Source: an uncultured Clostridia bacterium
GTDB taxonomy: Bacteria > Bacillota > Clostridia > Oscillospirales > Oscillospiraceae
Assembly: GCA_937894515.1 (NCBI GenBank)
Contig: CALCRH010000259.1
Span: 6,554 to 70,553, forward strand
Direction: 5' to 3'
DNA: 64,000 nucleotides
Shown: piece after piece, positions 16,959 to 25,218 of the stretch
Position numbering within the stretch: position 1 is the first letter of the stretch
Layout of the letters: each line of letters begins with the position of its first letter
The notes under the pieces: generated by a model
Database searches by the model: none
The model's input: the letters and a program-made list of their open reading frames with translations, nothing else
What the model was told of the DNA's origin: nothing
Translations under genes and position numbers: made by a program

Positions 16959-18306
16959 TTATTTTTTCCAGTTCCTTTACAATTTTTCCAAACTCCATGG
17001 CATGGGATGCCTTCACCAACACCGCCGTACCTTCGGAAAAGGCAAAACGAATGGCGGGCAAAGCTTCTTCAATGGTGGCAAACCACGCCGCAGAGGGGTT
17101 GGTCTCAATAATGGCTTTTGCCTTTGTGCCGATGGCGATCACCGCGTCCAGCTTCAAGAACTTTGTCAGTTCACCCAGCTCCCGGTGAGCCTTCTCCGTC
17201 AGATCACCCAGCTCGCCCATATCGCCCAATACCGCCACACGGCGTTTTACATCAGTCTGCGCCAAAATCTTCAATGCTTCTGCCATAGCCTGCGGATTGG
17301 CATTGTAGCAGTCGTCAATAATGATGCGCTCTCCGCTTTTGTGGATAATGTGCATCCGGCTGCCCACCGGCACATAGGAAGCGATGCCCTGCACAATTTC
17401 CTCTTTCGACAGTCCCAGCTTCTCCCCGATGGCGATAGCCATAGAGGCGGGGTAGATCATATACGCCCCGGGACTGGGAATGGTCAGGTCGTACACATCC
17501 CGGGGTGTGGTGACGGTACAGGTAATGCCACGGATACCGTTTTCGCAGACGTTGCTGACGCGGACATCGCAGTTTTCACCCAGGCCGCACAGGATAGTCT
17601 CAAAGGGCAGTTCCAATTTACGCAGCAGTGCATCGTCCCCGTTGAGGACGGCAGTGCCATCCTTTTGCAGGTTCTCAAAAATCTCGCTCTTGGCTTTCAG
17701 CGTCCCCAGTCGGGTACCACCCAGATTTTCAATGTGGGCGTCTCCCACGTTGGTGATCACTGCAAAATCGGGCCGCACCATTTCACCCAGATAGCGGATC
17801 TCGCCGAAGTGGTTCATGCCGGTCTCGATCACTGCCGCCTCGTGTTCCGGCATCAGGCGCAGCAGCATCTGCGGCGTACCCACATGGTTGTTGAAGTTTG
17901 CCTCGGTACGCAGCGTATGGAACTTTTGCGCCAGCACGCAGGCGATCATCTCCTTGGTGGTGGTCTTGCCGGCGCTGCCGGTGACCTGTACCATGGGGAT
18001 CTCAAATATGCCGCGATACCAGGATGCCAAAGCTTTCAGCGCCAGGAGAGTATCCGCTACCTGAATATAAAACTTACCGGGCAGCAGCGTTTTCGGTTTT
18101 TTTGCCGTCAGACAGCCCTCTGCACCGCCCAGCAGGGCGTTGTTCAGATAGGTATGGCCGTCAAATTTTTCACCCACCAGGGGGATAAACATCTGCCCTG
18201 CCGACACGCTGCGGCTGTCGGTAGAAACACCGATCACCGCGTTACCGTCCTGTAATAGCGTACCGCCAACAGCAGCACATACCTCTTTGGCTGTACAGGA
18301 AATCAT
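16951..18306 (-). CDS. murF: UDP-N-acetylmuramoyl-tripeptide--D-alanyl-D-alanine ligase
   Basis: A 451-aa Mur ligase that adds D-Ala-D-Ala to the UDP-MurNAc tripeptide, the last cytoplasmic step of the peptidoglycan precursor. Visible features are STDSRSV in the N-terminal substrate domain, the ATP loop VTGSAGKTTTKEM, the METGMNHFGEI/NVGDAH segment and IIDDCYNANPQAM in the central and C-terminal domains. The ATG at 18306 overlaps the ddl stop (ATGA). Placement directly after ddl, which makes its substrate dipeptide, supports the call. Confidence 0.96.
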   Translation of the reverse strand: MISCTAKEVCAAVGGTLLQDGNAVIGVSTDSRSVSAGQMFIPLVGEKFDGHTYLNNALLGGAEGCLTAKKPKTLLPGKFYIQVADTLLALKALASWYRGIFEIPMVQVTGSAGKTTTKEMIACVLAQKFHTLRTEANFNNHVGTPQMLLRLMPEHEAAVIETGMNHFGEIRYLGEMVRPDFAVITNVGDAHIENLGGTRLGTLKAKSEIFENLQKDGTAVLNGDDALLRKLELPFETILCGLGENCDVRVSNVCENGIRGITCTVTTPRDVYDLTIPSPGAYMIYPASMAIAIGEKLGLSKEEIVQGIASYVPVGSRMHIIHKSGERIIIDDCYNANPQAMAEALKILAQTDVKRRVAVLGDMGELGDLTEKAHRELGELTKFLKLDAVIAIGTKAKAIIETNPSAAWFATIEEALPAIRFAFSEGTAVLVKASHAMEFGKIVKELEKISD

Positions 18307-19364
18307 TTCCGCTCCGCCTTTCTTGCTTCCAAAGAATCCATCACGATCTTTTCGCACAGGTCGGCATAGCTCAATCCGATACATGCCGCCTCCTGCGGCA
18401 CCAGACTGGTAGGTGTCATACCCGGCAGCGTATTGACCTCCAGGCACCAGGCCTTTCCCTGGGCATCCAGAATAAAGTCGCTGCGGGAATAGACAGCCAG
18501 TCCCAGCGCCTTGTGGAGCTTTACAGCCATATCACCGATCTGCTTCCACTCCGCCTCGGTAATCGGCGCCGGGCAGAGTTCCGTGGCGCCGCCTGCCTGA
18601 TACTTGCACTGATAATCAAAATATTCGCCCTTGGGAATGATCTCCACCGCCGGCAGATAGGTATCACCCAATACGCCGATGTTGATCTCTCGCCCCATGA
18701 TCTTCTTTTCCACCACCACGTGGTTGCCCATCTTCAGCATGTGCTGCAAAGCTGCTTCCAGTTGTTCCTTGGTATCGGGCAGTTCCACGCCGATAGAGCT
18801 GCCGCCATCCACGATTTTCACCGCGCAGGGTACTTCCAGCTCCTCCACCAGTTGGGGGATATCTGCCTCGCTGTACCATACATCCCGCCAGGGTGCGGTG
18901 CGGATGCCCTCGGCATCCATAAAGCGCTTCGTCACCGCCTTATCCATGGCCATGGCAGCACCCAGATAGCCGCTGCCGGTATAAGGTACACCCATCAGAT
19001 CCAACGCCGCCTGGATTCGGCCGTCCTCTCCGTTTTTTCCGTGCATGGCGATAAACACGATGTCCGCCATGGCACATACGGCCAAAACGTCCTTCCCGAT
19101 AACGGACGGACTCTGGTCTTTCCGGCTGGCCCGTACTGCCGCCAGATCCGGGGCGATACTGCCCACATGGTTCTCCGGACACAGGCCGTCCGGCGCGTCA
19201 AAGATATCCGCCAGTTCGCCGGTATAGTTTTCCAAACCCAGGAACATATCCACAAAGATGGCCTGATGCCCCTTTTCCCGCAGCGCACGGCAGATCCCGC
19301 TGCCGCTGGTCAGACCCACATTGCGCTCGGTATTGAAGCCGCCCGCCAAAACCACGATTTTCAT
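18303..19364 (-). CDS. ddl: D-alanine--D-alanine ligase
   Basis: A 353-aa ATP-grasp enzyme that joins two D-alanines for peptidoglycan. It begins KIVVLAGGFNTERNVGLTSG and carries AMHGKNGEDGRIQAALDLMGVPYTG in shorter blocks, the ATP-grasp lysine region AVKIVDGGSSIGV and the C-terminal Mg-binding segment WCLEVNTLPGMTPTSL. It is the first gene of the eight-gene operon and is preceded by a near-consensus promoter. murF is translationally coupled behind it. D-Ala-D-Lac specificity cannot be fully excluded by eye, but the context favours D-Ala-D-Ala. Confidence 0.95.
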   Translation of the reverse strand: MKIVVLAGGFNTERNVGLTSGSGICRALREKGHQAIFVDMFLGLENYTGELADIFDAPDGLCPENHVGSIAPDLAAVRASRKDQSPSVIGKDVLAVCAMADIVFIAMHGKNGEDGRIQAALDLMGVPYTGSGYLGAAMAMDKAVTKRFMDAEGIRTAPWRDVWYSEADIPQLVEELEVPCAVKIVDGGSSIGVELPDTKEQLEAALQHMLKMGNHVVVEKKIMGREINIGVLGDTYLPAVEIIPKGEYFDYQCKYQAGGATELCPAPITEAEWKQIGDMAVKLHKALGLAVYSRSDFILDAQGKAWCLEVNTLPGMTPTSLVPQEAACIGLSYADLCEKIVMDSLEARKAERK

Positions 19365-19426
19365 AAAATTCCCTCTTTTCTGAAAAAAAGAAAATACAAA
19401 TAATCTACCTATTTTATCAGCATTGT

Positions 19427-19455
19427 ATTATAGCACGATCCTATGCCAATTACAA
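19427..19455 (-). promoter_or_regulatory. Promoter of the ddl-murF operon
   Basis: TTGTAA (19450-19455) and TATAAT (19427-19432) on the minus strand with a 17-base spacer, about 60 bases before the ddl start. Confidence 0.7.
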
Positions 19456-19463
19456 CCAAAAGA

Positions 19464-19493
19464 AAACCGCTGTTTCTGCAGAAACAGCGGTTT
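19464..19493 (-). terminator. Terminator of the RodA-type gene
   Basis: A 13-bp perfect stem around TGCA, AAACCGCTGTTTC with GAAACAGCGGTTT, followed on the minus strand by TTCTTTTGG. It sits nine bases after the stop at 19502 and just upstream of the ddl promoter. Confidence 0.8.
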
Positions 19494-19501
19494 AATATTT
19501 C

Positions 19502-20656
19502 TTATTGCAGCCAACCCGGCCGTGAGTGCTTATACACGCTGGATACCATGCCTACGGACATATACAGAGCCAGCACCGAGGAGCCGCCATAGGAGAAAAA
19601 GGGCAGAGTCAGGCCGATGACCGGCAGTACAAACAGGCACATACCCACGTTGGCCACCATCTGGAACAAAAGCATGCCGGCCACACCGATGCAGGTCATC
19701 TTCTCCATACAGCTTCTGGCATGCTTTGCTGTAACGGCACAACGCACAATAATTGCCGTCAGAAGCAAAAGCACCGCTATGCAGCCCAGCATTCCCAGTT
19801 CCTCGCCTACCACGGAAAAGATGAAGTCCGTACGTCTGTTGGGTAAGCTGGCGCTCAGACTGCTCTGGGTCTGCAGACCATGAAACAGACCCTGCCCCGT
19901 CAGCTTTCCGCCACCCAGAGCCAGCAGGCTGCGGGTCTGCTGCCAACCGGTATCTAGCGCATCATAGCTGTGGTCAAATAGCACAATAAACCGTTTCATC
20001 ATGTACGTTGGGATCTTCTCCAGCTCCCATAGGAGGTAGAACGCGATCCCGCCGCCCAGCAGTCCCAGAATAAACCACCGCAGAGCCACTCCCGCCACGA
20101 AACAGACGGCGACAAAGATGAAGAGGAATACCAGGCAGCTGCCCATATCCGAGGAAATGATATAATAGGGGCCAAAGAGCAGCATGAGGTTTGCCCCGAG
20201 AAACAGGATGGCCTTAACGGATTTCAGATCATTTTTCTCTTCTTTCAGCCATTCCAGCTGTTTGGCAAGAACCAGAATAAACGTCAGCTTTACAAATTCC
20301 GCCGGCTGAACACTCACCGGTAAAAACGGGAATTTCAGCCAGGCCCGGTTTCCCGTATCATCTGCCACGCCAAATGGTGTTACCAGCAGGCAGATAAATA
20401 CCAGATTAAAAAGGAGCATCCACTTCCAGCCTTTTTTGGTAATCTCCGCCAGATCCAGCATGGAGACCAGAATATACATAAAAATACCCAGTATCGTGGC
20501 AACACCCTGGATCAGCACATAGCGCCAGGTATCCAGATAGTGGGTAGCACTGGCGATCATCAGCAGGCCAAAGCCGGAGGCGATAACGCAGAGGAAAAGC
20601 AGCACCATATCACATTGCCGAAGCACATCGGTAATAGCATCTTTGATCCGCTGCAC
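19502..20656 (-). CDS. rodA: SEDS peptidoglycan glycosyltransferase, RodA/FtsW family
   Basis: A 384-aa integral membrane protein with about ten helices. SEDS proteins polymerise lipid II into glycan strands together with a class B PBP. Diagnostic stretches are GNRAWLKFPFLPVSVQPAEFVK with the conserved QPSE-like site, the SLLALGGGKLTGQGLFHG loop, LPNRRTDFIFSVVGEELG, and the C-terminal GLTLPFFSYGGSS. The length and lack of an FtsW-style tail fit RodA or SpoVE better than FtsW. It stands alone with its own promoter and terminator beside the ddl-murF operon. Confidence 0.88.
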   Translation of the reverse strand: MQRIKDAITDVLRQCDMVLLFLCVIASGFGLLMIASATHYLDTWRYVLIQGVATILGIFMYILVSMLDLAEITKKGWKWMLLFNLVFICLLVTPFGVADDTGNRAWLKFPFLPVSVQPAEFVKLTFILVLAKQLEWLKEEKNDLKSVKAILFLGANLMLLFGPYYIISSDMGSCLVFLFIFVAVCFVAGVALRWFILGLLGGGIAFYLLWELEKIPTYMMKRFIVLFDHSYDALDTGWQQTRSLLALGGGKLTGQGLFHGLQTQSSLSASLPNRRTDFIFSVVGEELGMLGCIAVLLLLTAIIVRCAVTAKHARSCMEKMTCIGVAGMLLFQMVANVGMCLFVLPVIGLTLPFFSYGGSSVLALYMSVGMVSSVYKHSRPGWLQ

Positions 20657-20690
20657 CGTATTCTCGCCTCCTTTGTAAAAATCTTTTTAT

Positions 20691-20719
20691 AGTTTACCAC
20701 AAGAAGTTCCCGGTGTAAA
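20691..20719 (-). promoter_or_regulatory. Promoter of the RodA-type gene
   Basis: TTTACA (20714-20719) and TAAACT (20691-20696) on the minus strand with a 17-base spacer, 34 bases before the start codon. The divergent tsaE side shows a TACAAT at 20753-20758 without a clear -35 box. Confidence 0.55.
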
Positions 20720-20792
20720 CCAATCTCCCCTTTTCTTTTCCTCTTTTCTGTGCTACAATGGGAAAAATTATGGCGAAACGAGGTGAGGTGTC

Positions 20793-21218
20793 TTGGTCTG
20801 CCTGTCCCATTCAGCAGAAGAAACGGAAGCAATTGGCGAAATGCTTGGAAAAAAACTGCCCGGCGGCGCTGTTGTTGCCTACCGGGGTGGTCTCGGTATG
20901 GGCAAAACCGCATTCACCCGAGGGCTCGCCCGCGGTCTGGGATGCCGGGGACGCGTCACCAGTCCCACATTCACTATCGTCAATGAATACAGCGGCAAAA
21001 CGCCTCTGTTCCACTTTGATATGTACCGACTGGACAGCAGTGATGCCCTGTTCGACATTGGTTGGGAGGATTATCTGGAGCGAAATGGCGTCTGTGCAGT
21101 AGAATGGAGCGAAAACGTGGCCGATGCACTGCCGGAAGATACCATTTATGTGACCATCGCGCGAGGTCCCGGCGAAACGGACCGCATTATCACGATCGAA
21201 GGGAGTGTTTCCCTGTGA
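20793..21218 (+). CDS. tsaE: tRNA threonylcarbamoyladenosine biosynthesis ATPase TsaE
   Basis: A 141-aa P-loop ATPase that regulates the TsaB-TsaD complex making t6A37 on ANN-reading tRNAs. It shows HSAEETEAIGEML, the Walker A GGLGMGKTAFTRGLARGLG, SPTFTIVNEY and HFDMYRLDSSDALFDIGWEDY, the usual TsaE pattern. The start is TTG at 20793 after GAGGTGAGG. Its TGA overlaps the GTG start of tsaB, so the two are translationally coupled. Confidence 0.93.
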   Translation: MVCLSHSAEETEAIGEMLGKKLPGGAVVAYRGGLGMGKTAFTRGLARGLGCRGRVTSPTFTIVNEYSGKTPLFHFDMYRLDSSDALFDIGWEDYLERNGVCAVEWSENVADALPEDTIYVTIARGPGETDRIITIEGSVSL

Positions 21219-21928
21219 AAATTCTGTCTTTGGAAACCTCGGCAAAGGCCGTATCTGTTGCTGTCGTGGAAGATGGCTGTATTCTCGCCTCTGCCTATCA
21301 GAACGTGGGGCTGACCCACAGCGTTACGCTGATGCCGCTTTTGGACAGCATGTTGAAAAATGCAGGACTTTCTCTTGGCGATATGGGGTGCATTGCCGTG
21401 GCCAACGGTCCGGGCAGCTTTACAGGCCTTCGCATCGGTGTCAGCGCCGCCAAGGGCCTTGCTTGGGCTCAGGAGCTTCCCTGCTGCGGTGTTTCTACCC
21501 TGGAAGCTATGGCGCAAAATCAGCGAGATTTTAATGGCCTTGTCATTTGTGCCATGGACGCTCGGCGCAATCAAATCTATAACGCCCTCTTTGACGCAAA
21601 GGATGGTGTCCTGACCCGGCTGTGTCCGGATCGAGCCATTGGATTGGAGGAGGTCGCCGCAGAATTAAAAAATTGTCAGAAAAATAAAATTATTGTTGGC
21701 GATGGCGCCAAATTGTGCTATACTTATCTGTTAGAACAGGGCATTGATTGTCGTGTGGCACAAGGCGGCAGCGTCATGCAAAACGCCATGGGCGTTGGGC
21801 TTGTCGCCTGCGAAATGGCCGCCCGAGATGCGTTCATATCCCCCAGCGATCTGGTTCCGGTCTATCTTCGGCTCTCTCAGGCAGAGCGGGAACGCCTTGC
21901 CAAGGGTCTGCCCATTACATTGAATTAA
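21215..21928 (+). CDS. tsaB: tRNA threonylcarbamoyladenosine biosynthesis protein TsaB
   Basis: A 237-aa ASKHA-fold scaffold protein of the t6A synthase. It begins KILSLETSAKAVSVAVV and has the HSVTLMPLLDSML, GPGSFTGLRIGVSAAKGLA and MDARRNQIYNALF segments typical of TsaB. The start is GTG at 21215, overlapping the tsaE stop, with GGGAG nine bases before it; the frame is open upstream inside tsaE without support. A rimI or tsaD gene does not follow; upp does. Confidence 0.93.
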   Translation: MKILSLETSAKAVSVAVVEDGCILASAYQNVGLTHSVTLMPLLDSMLKNAGLSLGDMGCIAVANGPGSFTGLRIGVSAAKGLAWAQELPCCGVSTLEAMAQNQRDFNGLVICAMDARRNQIYNALFDAKDGVLTRLCPDRAIGLEEVAAELKNCQKNKIIVGDGAKLCYTYLLEQGIDCRVAQGGSVMQNAMGVGLVACEMAARDAFISPSDLVPVYLRLSQAERERLAKGLPITLN

Positions 21929-21955
21929 CAACTTTTATATACGGAGGAAATTATT

Positions 21956-22597
21956 ATGAGCGAAAAGTATCCTACCCTGCATGTTGTGGATCATCCCCTG
22001 GTTCAGCACAAGCTGAGCATCATGCGTGATAAGAACACCAGCGTCAAGGAGTTTCGTGCTTTGGTCGGCGAAATCGCCATGCTGCTGACCTATGAGGCAA
22101 CCCGTGACCTGCCTCTGACCACTACCCATATCGAGACCCCCCTGTGCCCCATGGAGGCACCCACCCTTGCCGGTAAGAAAATGGCTATTGTTCCCATCCT
22201 CCGTGCCGGTCTGGGCTTTGAAGACGGTATTTTGACCCTGATGCCCTCTGCCCGTGTGGCACATATTGGTATGTACCGCGATGAAGAGACCCTGGAGCCC
22301 CACTTCTATTTCCTGAAGTACCCCAAAGACATTGCCGATCGCAATGTTCTGGTGGTGGATCCCATGCTGGCCACCGGCGGCAGCGCTGATATGGCCATTA
22401 CCAAGATGAAGGAGCTGGGCTGCAAGAGCATCAAGCTGATGATCCTGGTTGCCGCTCCCGAGGGTGTGGAGCTCATTGCCAAGAAGCACCCCGATGTGCA
22501 GATCTATTGTGCCGCTCTGGACGAACACCTGAACGAAAACGGCTACATTGTTCCCGGTCTGGGAGACGCCGGCGACCGTATCTTCGGCACCAAGTAA
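21956..22597 (+). CDS. upp: Uracil phosphoribosyltransferase
   Basis: A 213-aa cytosolic salvage enzyme that makes UMP from uracil and PRPP. Visible motifs are YEATRDLPL, VPILRAGLGFEDG and the PRPP-binding loop VVDPMLATGGSA, ending with PGLGDAGDRIFGTK, the uracil-binding C-terminus. A GGAGG site precedes the ATG. It follows tsaB after 27 bases and ends at a bidirectional terminator shared with the ATP synthase operon. Confidence 0.97.
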   Translation: MSEKYPTLHVVDHPLVQHKLSIMRDKNTSVKEFRALVGEIAMLLTYEATRDLPLTTTHIETPLCPMEAPTLAGKKMAIVPILRAGLGFEDGILTLMPSARVAHIGMYRDEETLEPHFYFLKYPKDIADRNVLVVDPMLATGGSADMAITKMKELGCKSIKLMILVAAPEGVELIAKKHPDVQIYCAALDEHLNENGYIVPGLGDAGDRIFGTK

Positions 22598-22610
22598 TCC
22601 CCACAAAACC

Positions 22611-22640
22611 AAAAGCAGATGCCTTACGGCATCTGCTTTT
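22611..22640. terminator. Bidirectional terminator between upp and atpC
   Basis: A perfect 13-bp stem, AAAAGCAGATGCC with GGCATCTGCTTTT, loop TTAC, followed by T-runs on both strands. It ends both upp and the convergent ATP synthase operon. Confidence 0.85.
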
Positions 22641-22641
22641 T

Positions 22642-22908
22642 TTACTCTTCCAATCGTTTTGCACTGCGCACCAGAATTCTGATTTCATTGTGTGTAATGT
22701 TGACCACGCCGATTCCCACGGTGTATTTCTCTCCACCGTTCTCGTTCCGAATCTTCACGGTGCCCTCTGTCACCGCGCCGATCAGCGGGGCATGGTTAGC
22801 CAGCACACCGACAGGGCCGTTCTCCAGCGGGATCTCCACATAGGACGTCATCGCATCGCAGACGGTTTCGCTCGCTGTAACGATCTGTATATGGATCAGC
22901 TCTTTCAT
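22642..22908 (-). CDS. atpC: ATP synthase epsilon subunit, short form lacking the C-terminal helical domain
   Basis: Only 88 aa, against about 130-140 for typical epsilon. The beta-sandwich domain is complete (IPLENGPVGVLANHAPLIGAV, then the GGEKYTVGIGVVNI strand), and the protein stops at RSAKRLEE, just where the two-helix C-terminal domain would begin. That domain inhibits ATP hydrolysis in many bacteria, so inhibition by epsilon is probably absent here. The ATG at 22908 has AAGGAG five bases upstream. It is the last gene of the atp operon, and the stop is followed at once by the terminator, so truncation by assembly is unlikely. Confidence 0.88.
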   Translation of the reverse strand: MKELIHIQIVTASETVCDAMTSYVEIPLENGPVGVLANHAPLIGAVTEGTVKIRNENGGEKYTVGIGVVNITHNEIRILVRSAKRLEE

Positions 22909-22917
22909 AGGCACTCC

Positions 22918-24297
22918 TTAGTATTGTCCGCGCTTGGCGATCACATCGTCAATGCTGCCGCACATCAGGAAAGCCTGCTCGGGAATATCATCGCATTCGC
23001 CGCCGAGAATGATCTCGAAGCTGCGAATGGTCTCTTCCAGCGGCACGTACTTGCCGCTCATGCCGGTAAAGTTCTCTGCCACATGGAAGGGTTGGGACAG
23101 GAAACGCTGGATACGGCGGGCGCGGTTCACGGCTGCCTTATCCTCCAGGCTCAATTCATCCATGCCCAGCACAGCGATAATATCCTGCAATTCCTTGTAC
23201 TTCTGCAGTACGCTCTGCACTGCCCGGGCCGTATCGTAGTGACGCTGGCCCAGTACGCCCGGCTCCAGAATACGGGAGGTGGAACCCAGGGGATCCACAG
23301 CGGGATAGATGCCCAACTCAGAGATGGCACGATCCAACACGGTGGTGGCATCCAAATGGGCAAAGGCCGTAGCCGGGGCAGGATCGGTCAGGTCATCGGC
23401 GGGGACGTAGATGGCCTGTACAGAGGTAACGGAACCGCTTCTTGTGGAGGTGATACGCTCCTGCAGCATACCCATCTCCGTAGCCAGAGTCGGCTGATAA
23501 CCCACGGCGGAGGGCATACGTCCCAGCAGAGCGGAAACCTCAGAGCCGGCCTGGGTGAAACGGAAGATGTTGTCGATAAACAGCAGCACGTCCTGGCCGC
23601 TGGCATCACGGAAGTTCTCCGCAATGGTCAAGCCGGACAGAGGCACACGCAGACGGGCTCCGGGCGGTTCATTCATCTGGCCGAACACCAGCGCGGTCTT
23701 GTTGATAACGCCGGACTCGGTCATCTCATTCCAAAGATCGTTGCCCTCGCGGGAACGCTCACCCACGCCGGCAAACACGGAATAGCCGCCGTGCTCATAA
23801 GCCACGTTGCGGATCAACTCCTGAATGAGGACAGTCTTACCCACACCGGCACCGCCAAACAGGCCGATCTTACCGCCCTTGGAATAGGGTGCCAGCAGAT
23901 CAACGACCTTGATACCGGTCTCCAAAATCTCGGTAGACGGTGTGACCTCGGTAAAGCTGGGAGGCGCCCGGTGAATGGGCAGGCGCTCGGCTTCCACCGG
24001 GCCCTTGCCATCAATAGGCTCACCTACCACGTTAAACATACGGCCCAAGGTCGCCTCACCAACAGGCATAGTCACAGGAGAACCCGTATCCACAGCCTCA
24101 TAACCCCGGGCAATGCCGTCTGTGGAAAACAGGGCAATACAGCGCACGGTGTTGTCACCCAACTGCTGGGTTGCCTCCATAACCACCTTGCGGTCCGCTA
24201 ATTGAATTTCGATTGCATTGTTGATCTCAGGCAGATGTCCGGCGGGAAACAGTACATCTACCACAGGGCCGGTGACCCTTTTGACGATACCTTTCAT
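22918..24297 (-). CDS. atpD: ATP synthase F1 beta subunit
   Basis: A 459-aa catalytic subunit of the F1 hexamer. It has GPVVDVLFP at the start, Walker A GGAGVGKTVL, the catalytic GERSREGNDLW glutamate region, LLFIDNIFRFTQAGSE as Walker B and the DELSLEDK segment (DELSEED motif) in the C-terminal domain that contacts gamma. It lies between atpG (14 bases) and atpC (9 bases). Nothing about the subunit itself is unusual. Confidence 0.98.
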   Translation of the reverse strand: MKGIVKRVTGPVVDVLFPAGHLPEINNAIEIQLADRKVVMEATQQLGDNTVRCIALFSTDGIARGYEAVDTGSPVTMPVGEATLGRMFNVVGEPIDGKGPVEAERLPIHRAPPSFTEVTPSTEILETGIKVVDLLAPYSKGGKIGLFGGAGVGKTVLIQELIRNVAYEHGGYSVFAGVGERSREGNDLWNEMTESGVINKTALVFGQMNEPPGARLRVPLSGLTIAENFRDASGQDVLLFIDNIFRFTQAGSEVSALLGRMPSAVGYQPTLATEMGMLQERITSTRSGSVTSVQAIYVPADDLTDPAPATAFAHLDATTVLDRAISELGIYPAVDPLGSTSRILEPGVLGQRHYDTARAVQSVLQKYKELQDIIAVLGMDELSLEDKAAVNRARRIQRFLSQPFHVAENFTGMSGKYVPLEETIRSFEIILGGECDDIPEQAFLMCGSIDDVIAKRGQY

Positions 24298-24311
24298 AAT
24301 GCACTCCTACG

Positions 24312-25181
24312 TTAATTGTTCGCCGTTTGCAGGGCGCTTGCACCACCAACGATCTCAGCGATCTCGGTGGTGATCGCGGCCTGACGGACGCGGTTGAGCT
24401 GGAGACTCAAGTCGTCGATCAGCTCCGTGGTGGCATCGGTGGCGGTACTCATGGCCGTCATGCGGGCAGCCTGCTCGCCGACCTTTGCCTCCAAAAGAAT
24501 CGAATATATGGTGTTGTTCAAATAAAGCTGCATCAGATTTTCCAGCAGGCTTTCGCCGTCCGGCTCGAAAATGTAATCATTTTCCGTCTCGCGCTGCTTG
24601 ACCTCCGCCTTGGCAGGCAGAAGCTGGAGTGTGGCGGGGATCTGCTGTAAAACAGATTGATAGTGCTGATAGATGAGATGGATCTCGTCCACCTCTTCGT
24701 TCAGGTATTTCTCCTTCAGATAGTCGGGCAGGCTCAGGGAATCGTCCAGAGTCGGCGTATCGCTCATATCGGCAAAAGTGCATTCCACTTCTAAGCCTTC
24801 ATGGGCAATTACGTCACGTCCCCAGCGTCCGCAGACTACCAGAGAATAGGGTCGGGTCTCCGCTGCCAGCACCTCTTGGGCATAGCGCACAATGGCGTGG
24901 TTATAGTTGCCGCAGAGGCCGCGGCTTCCCACGAACAGCACATAGCAGACCCGCCTGATCTCCTCACGGGGGACAAGGAACCGGTTGGTATAGACTTTAC
25001 CATTGCCGGACAACAACTCATCCAGGATGGCTTGGCTTTGCTCGGCAAAATTCCGCACGCCTGCCAATCCGCTCTCGCTGCGGCGCAGCTTGGCCGCAGA
25101 CACCATCTTCATGGCTTTTGTGATCTGCTGTGTACTCTTTACGCTCTTGATCCGTGCCCGGATCTCGCGCATATTCGACAT
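24312..25181 (-). CDS. atpG: ATP synthase F1 gamma subunit
   Basis: A 289-aa central-stalk subunit. The N-terminal helix starts MREIRARIKSVKSTQQITKAM and the C-terminal helix contains MSTATDATTELIDDLSLQLNRVRQAAITTEIAEIVGGA, the paired coiled coil that rotates inside alpha3beta3. The Rossmann-like middle (VGSRGLCGNYNHAIV) is present. It follows the fused b-delta-alpha gene after 37 bases. Confidence 0.97.
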   Translation of the reverse strand: MSNMREIRARIKSVKSTQQITKAMKMVSAAKLRRSESGLAGVRNFAEQSQAILDELLSGNGKVYTNRFLVPREEIRRVCYVLFVGSRGLCGNYNHAIVRYAQEVLAAETRPYSLVVCGRWGRDVIAHEGLEVECTFADMSDTPTLDDSLSLPDYLKEKYLNEEVDEIHLIYQHYQSVLQQIPATLQLLPAKAEVKQRETENDYIFEPDGESLLENLMQLYLNNTIYSILLEAKVGEQAARMTAMSTATDATTELIDDLSLQLNRVRQAAITTEIAEIVGGASALQTANN

Positions 25182-25218
25182 GATTCCCGCCCTCCTTTCC
25201 GGGATGGATCAATCGGGA

